Source: Prevotella sp.
GTDB lineage: Bacteria > Bacteroidota > Bacteroidia > Bacteroidales > Bacteroidaceae
Assembly: GCA_017442765.1 (NCBI GenBank)
Contig: JAFRZC010000247.1
Coordinates: forward strand, 1 to 14,948
DNA length: 14,948 nucleotides
Reading direction: 5' to 3'
Numbering within the stretch: position 1 is the stretch's first letter; each line of letters begins with the position of its first letter. The notes beneath the pieces are model-generated. The model worked only from the letters and a program-made list of their open reading frames with translations, made no database searches and was not told the origin of the DNA. Positions 13,972 through 14,948 of this stretch are shown one piece after another. Made by a program: the position numbers and the translations under genes.

Positions 13972-14948
13972 ATGAAGAAAAATCTATTCTTTTTGCTGTT
14001 ATCCTTCATCATGTTTGGAAGCAGCAGCGCATGGGCACTCAGCCAGGTAGATGGTGTTTACCAGATTGGTACTGCCGACGAGCTGATTGAGTTTGCCGGA
14101 ATCGTGAACGGTGGCGAGACCACGGCAAGTGCCGTGCTGACTGACGACATCGACATGACGGGTAAGACTTATACTCCCATCGGTGGTGATGGTCATGCCT
14201 ACAACGGTACGTTCGACGGTCAGGGACATGTCATCGACAACCTCGACCTCTCGGCCAACTACGACGTTTACGACGAGCAGGGAATCTTCGGCCGCGTAGC
14301 CGGAAGCGGCACGACCATTAAGAATCTGGTCAGTGGCCCGAACAACAAAATCATGGGCAAGGCCCGTGTGGGCGGACTCATCGGAGCTGTTGCCGGCAGC
14401 GGATGGCTCTATCTGGAAAACTGCGGCAACGAGGCATACGTGAAGTGTTCCCGTGAGAATGCAGGCGGCATCATGGGCGTGGTCTTCAACGGAGGTCCCG
14501 CCACACAGCTGACCAACTGCTACAACACCGGTAACGTCTATGGCGGCTGGGATAGCGCCATCATCACCGGCTGGGCCGGCGGACACGGATCGGTGAAGTA
14601 TCTCGGCTTCTGGAACACGGGTGTCGTGGAGAATGGAGAAGACAGCGGTATGCGGCTGTGGCGTAACAACTCGGGCATCACATACGAGCGTATCTACTCC
14701 AACTTCGGCAGCGGTCAGGGCGAGCAGGCCATTGATACCGACGACCTGGCTTCGGGTGCATTCGCCTATATGCTCAACGGCAACGTTGACGCGGGCATGT
14801 GGCTTCAGAATTTGGAAGGTGAGAATAAAGACACACATCCCACGCTCATCGGCACACACGGAAAAGTCTATGCCAACGGCGATTTGAACTGCGACGGCTC
14901 TTCCAAGGGTACAGCCAGCTACTCGAACACCGAAGGCTCCAACCGCGA
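13972..14948 (+). CDS. Secreted GLUG-like repeat protein, 3' end beyond the window
   Basis: The frame stays open for 325 codons to the window edge, so the gene is partial here. A signal peptide ending in SSSAWA (about residue 22) indicates export. Next come strand-turn repeats typical of parallel beta-helix or GLUG-containing surface proteins: GTFDGQGHVIDNLDLS, VGGLIGAVAGSGWLYLENCG (from about 133), AGGIMGVV, and LTNCYNTGNVYGG (from about 180). Later the pattern FAYMLNGNV...MWLQN...THPTLIGTHGKVYANG is seen, common in Bacteroidales secreted repeat proteins. An adhesin or surface-layer role is plausible but unproved. The ATG at 13972 is the first after the promoter, and an AT-rich leader replaces a Shine-Dalgarno sequence. 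Confidence 0.8.
   Translation, partial: MKKNLFFLLLSFIMFGSSSAWALSQVDGVYQIGTADELIEFAGIVNGGETTASAVLTDDIDMTGKTYTPIGGDGHAYNGTFDGQGHVIDNLDLSANYDVYDEQGIFGRVAGSGTTIKNLVSGPNNKIMGKARVGGLIGAVAGSGWLYLENCGNEAYVKCSRENAGGIMGVVFNGGPATQLTNCYNTGNVYGGWDSAIITGWAGGHGSVKYLGFWNTGVVENGEDSGMRLWRNNSGITYERIYSNFGSGQGEQAIDTDDLASGAFAYMLNGNVDAGMWLQNLEGENKDTHPTLIGTHGKVYANGDLNCDGSSKGTASYSNTEGSNR

Overview
The window looks like Bacteroidota chromosome, most probably Prevotellaceae (Prevotella/Segatella group). The support is a SusC/SusD outer-membrane pair, promoters of the Bacteroidota type (TTTG, about 20 bases, TAnnTTTG), start codons without Shine-Dalgarno sequences, a T9SS-like C-terminal domain, and AT-rich spacers between moderately GC-rich genes. 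The species cannot be fixed from sequence alone.

Layout: (1) Bases 1-500 form a long regulatory region: a 95-bp array of four 19-bp AT palindromes, a good promoter (285-316), and an exact 67-bp tandem duplication that starts almost at the predicted transcript start. (2) Bases 501-7273 hold a four-gene plus-strand operon, susC, susD, a SusE/SusF-like lipoprotein and a second, short SusE-like lipoprotein, closed by a strong intrinsic terminator (7312-7352). This is the glycan-uptake core of a polysaccharide utilisation locus, but no adjacent enzyme or regulator is visible. (3) A convergent minus-strand gene (7386-10400) encodes a 1004-residue protein with two receiver-like domains joined to a PEP-synthase-type ATP-grasp domain; the phosphohistidine domain of PEP synthase is absent. 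(4) Diverging from it is a small toxin-antitoxin pair with a Txe/YoeB-type toxin (10544-11067). (5) A minus-strand gene (11095-13191) encodes an exported glycosidase-like beta-propeller protein with a T9SS-like C-terminal domain. (6) Bases 13192-13971 are non-coding and hold an octamer repeat, a second 95-bp palindrome array, a 39-bp inverted repeat and a promoter. (7) The start of a secreted GLUG-like repeat protein runs off the right edge.

How the parts may work together: SusD and the SusE-like lipoproteins would capture a glycan at the cell surface and SusC would import it using TonB energy. The propeller protein could act on glycans outside the cell, but it has its own promoter on the other strand and the link is only proximity. 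The ATP-grasp protein and the toxin-antitoxin pair look like independent units.

The least expected signals are repeats. Two arrays of identical architecture (four 19-bp palindromes, 22-bp period, ACAAA/TTTGT caps, exactly 95 bp) each lie about 400 bp upstream of a gene for an exported protein. Short tandem repeats of period 7, of several unrelated sequences, occur in two operon spacers and also inside two reading frames, where gain or loss of one unit would shift the frame; a period-8 array precedes the propeller gene.
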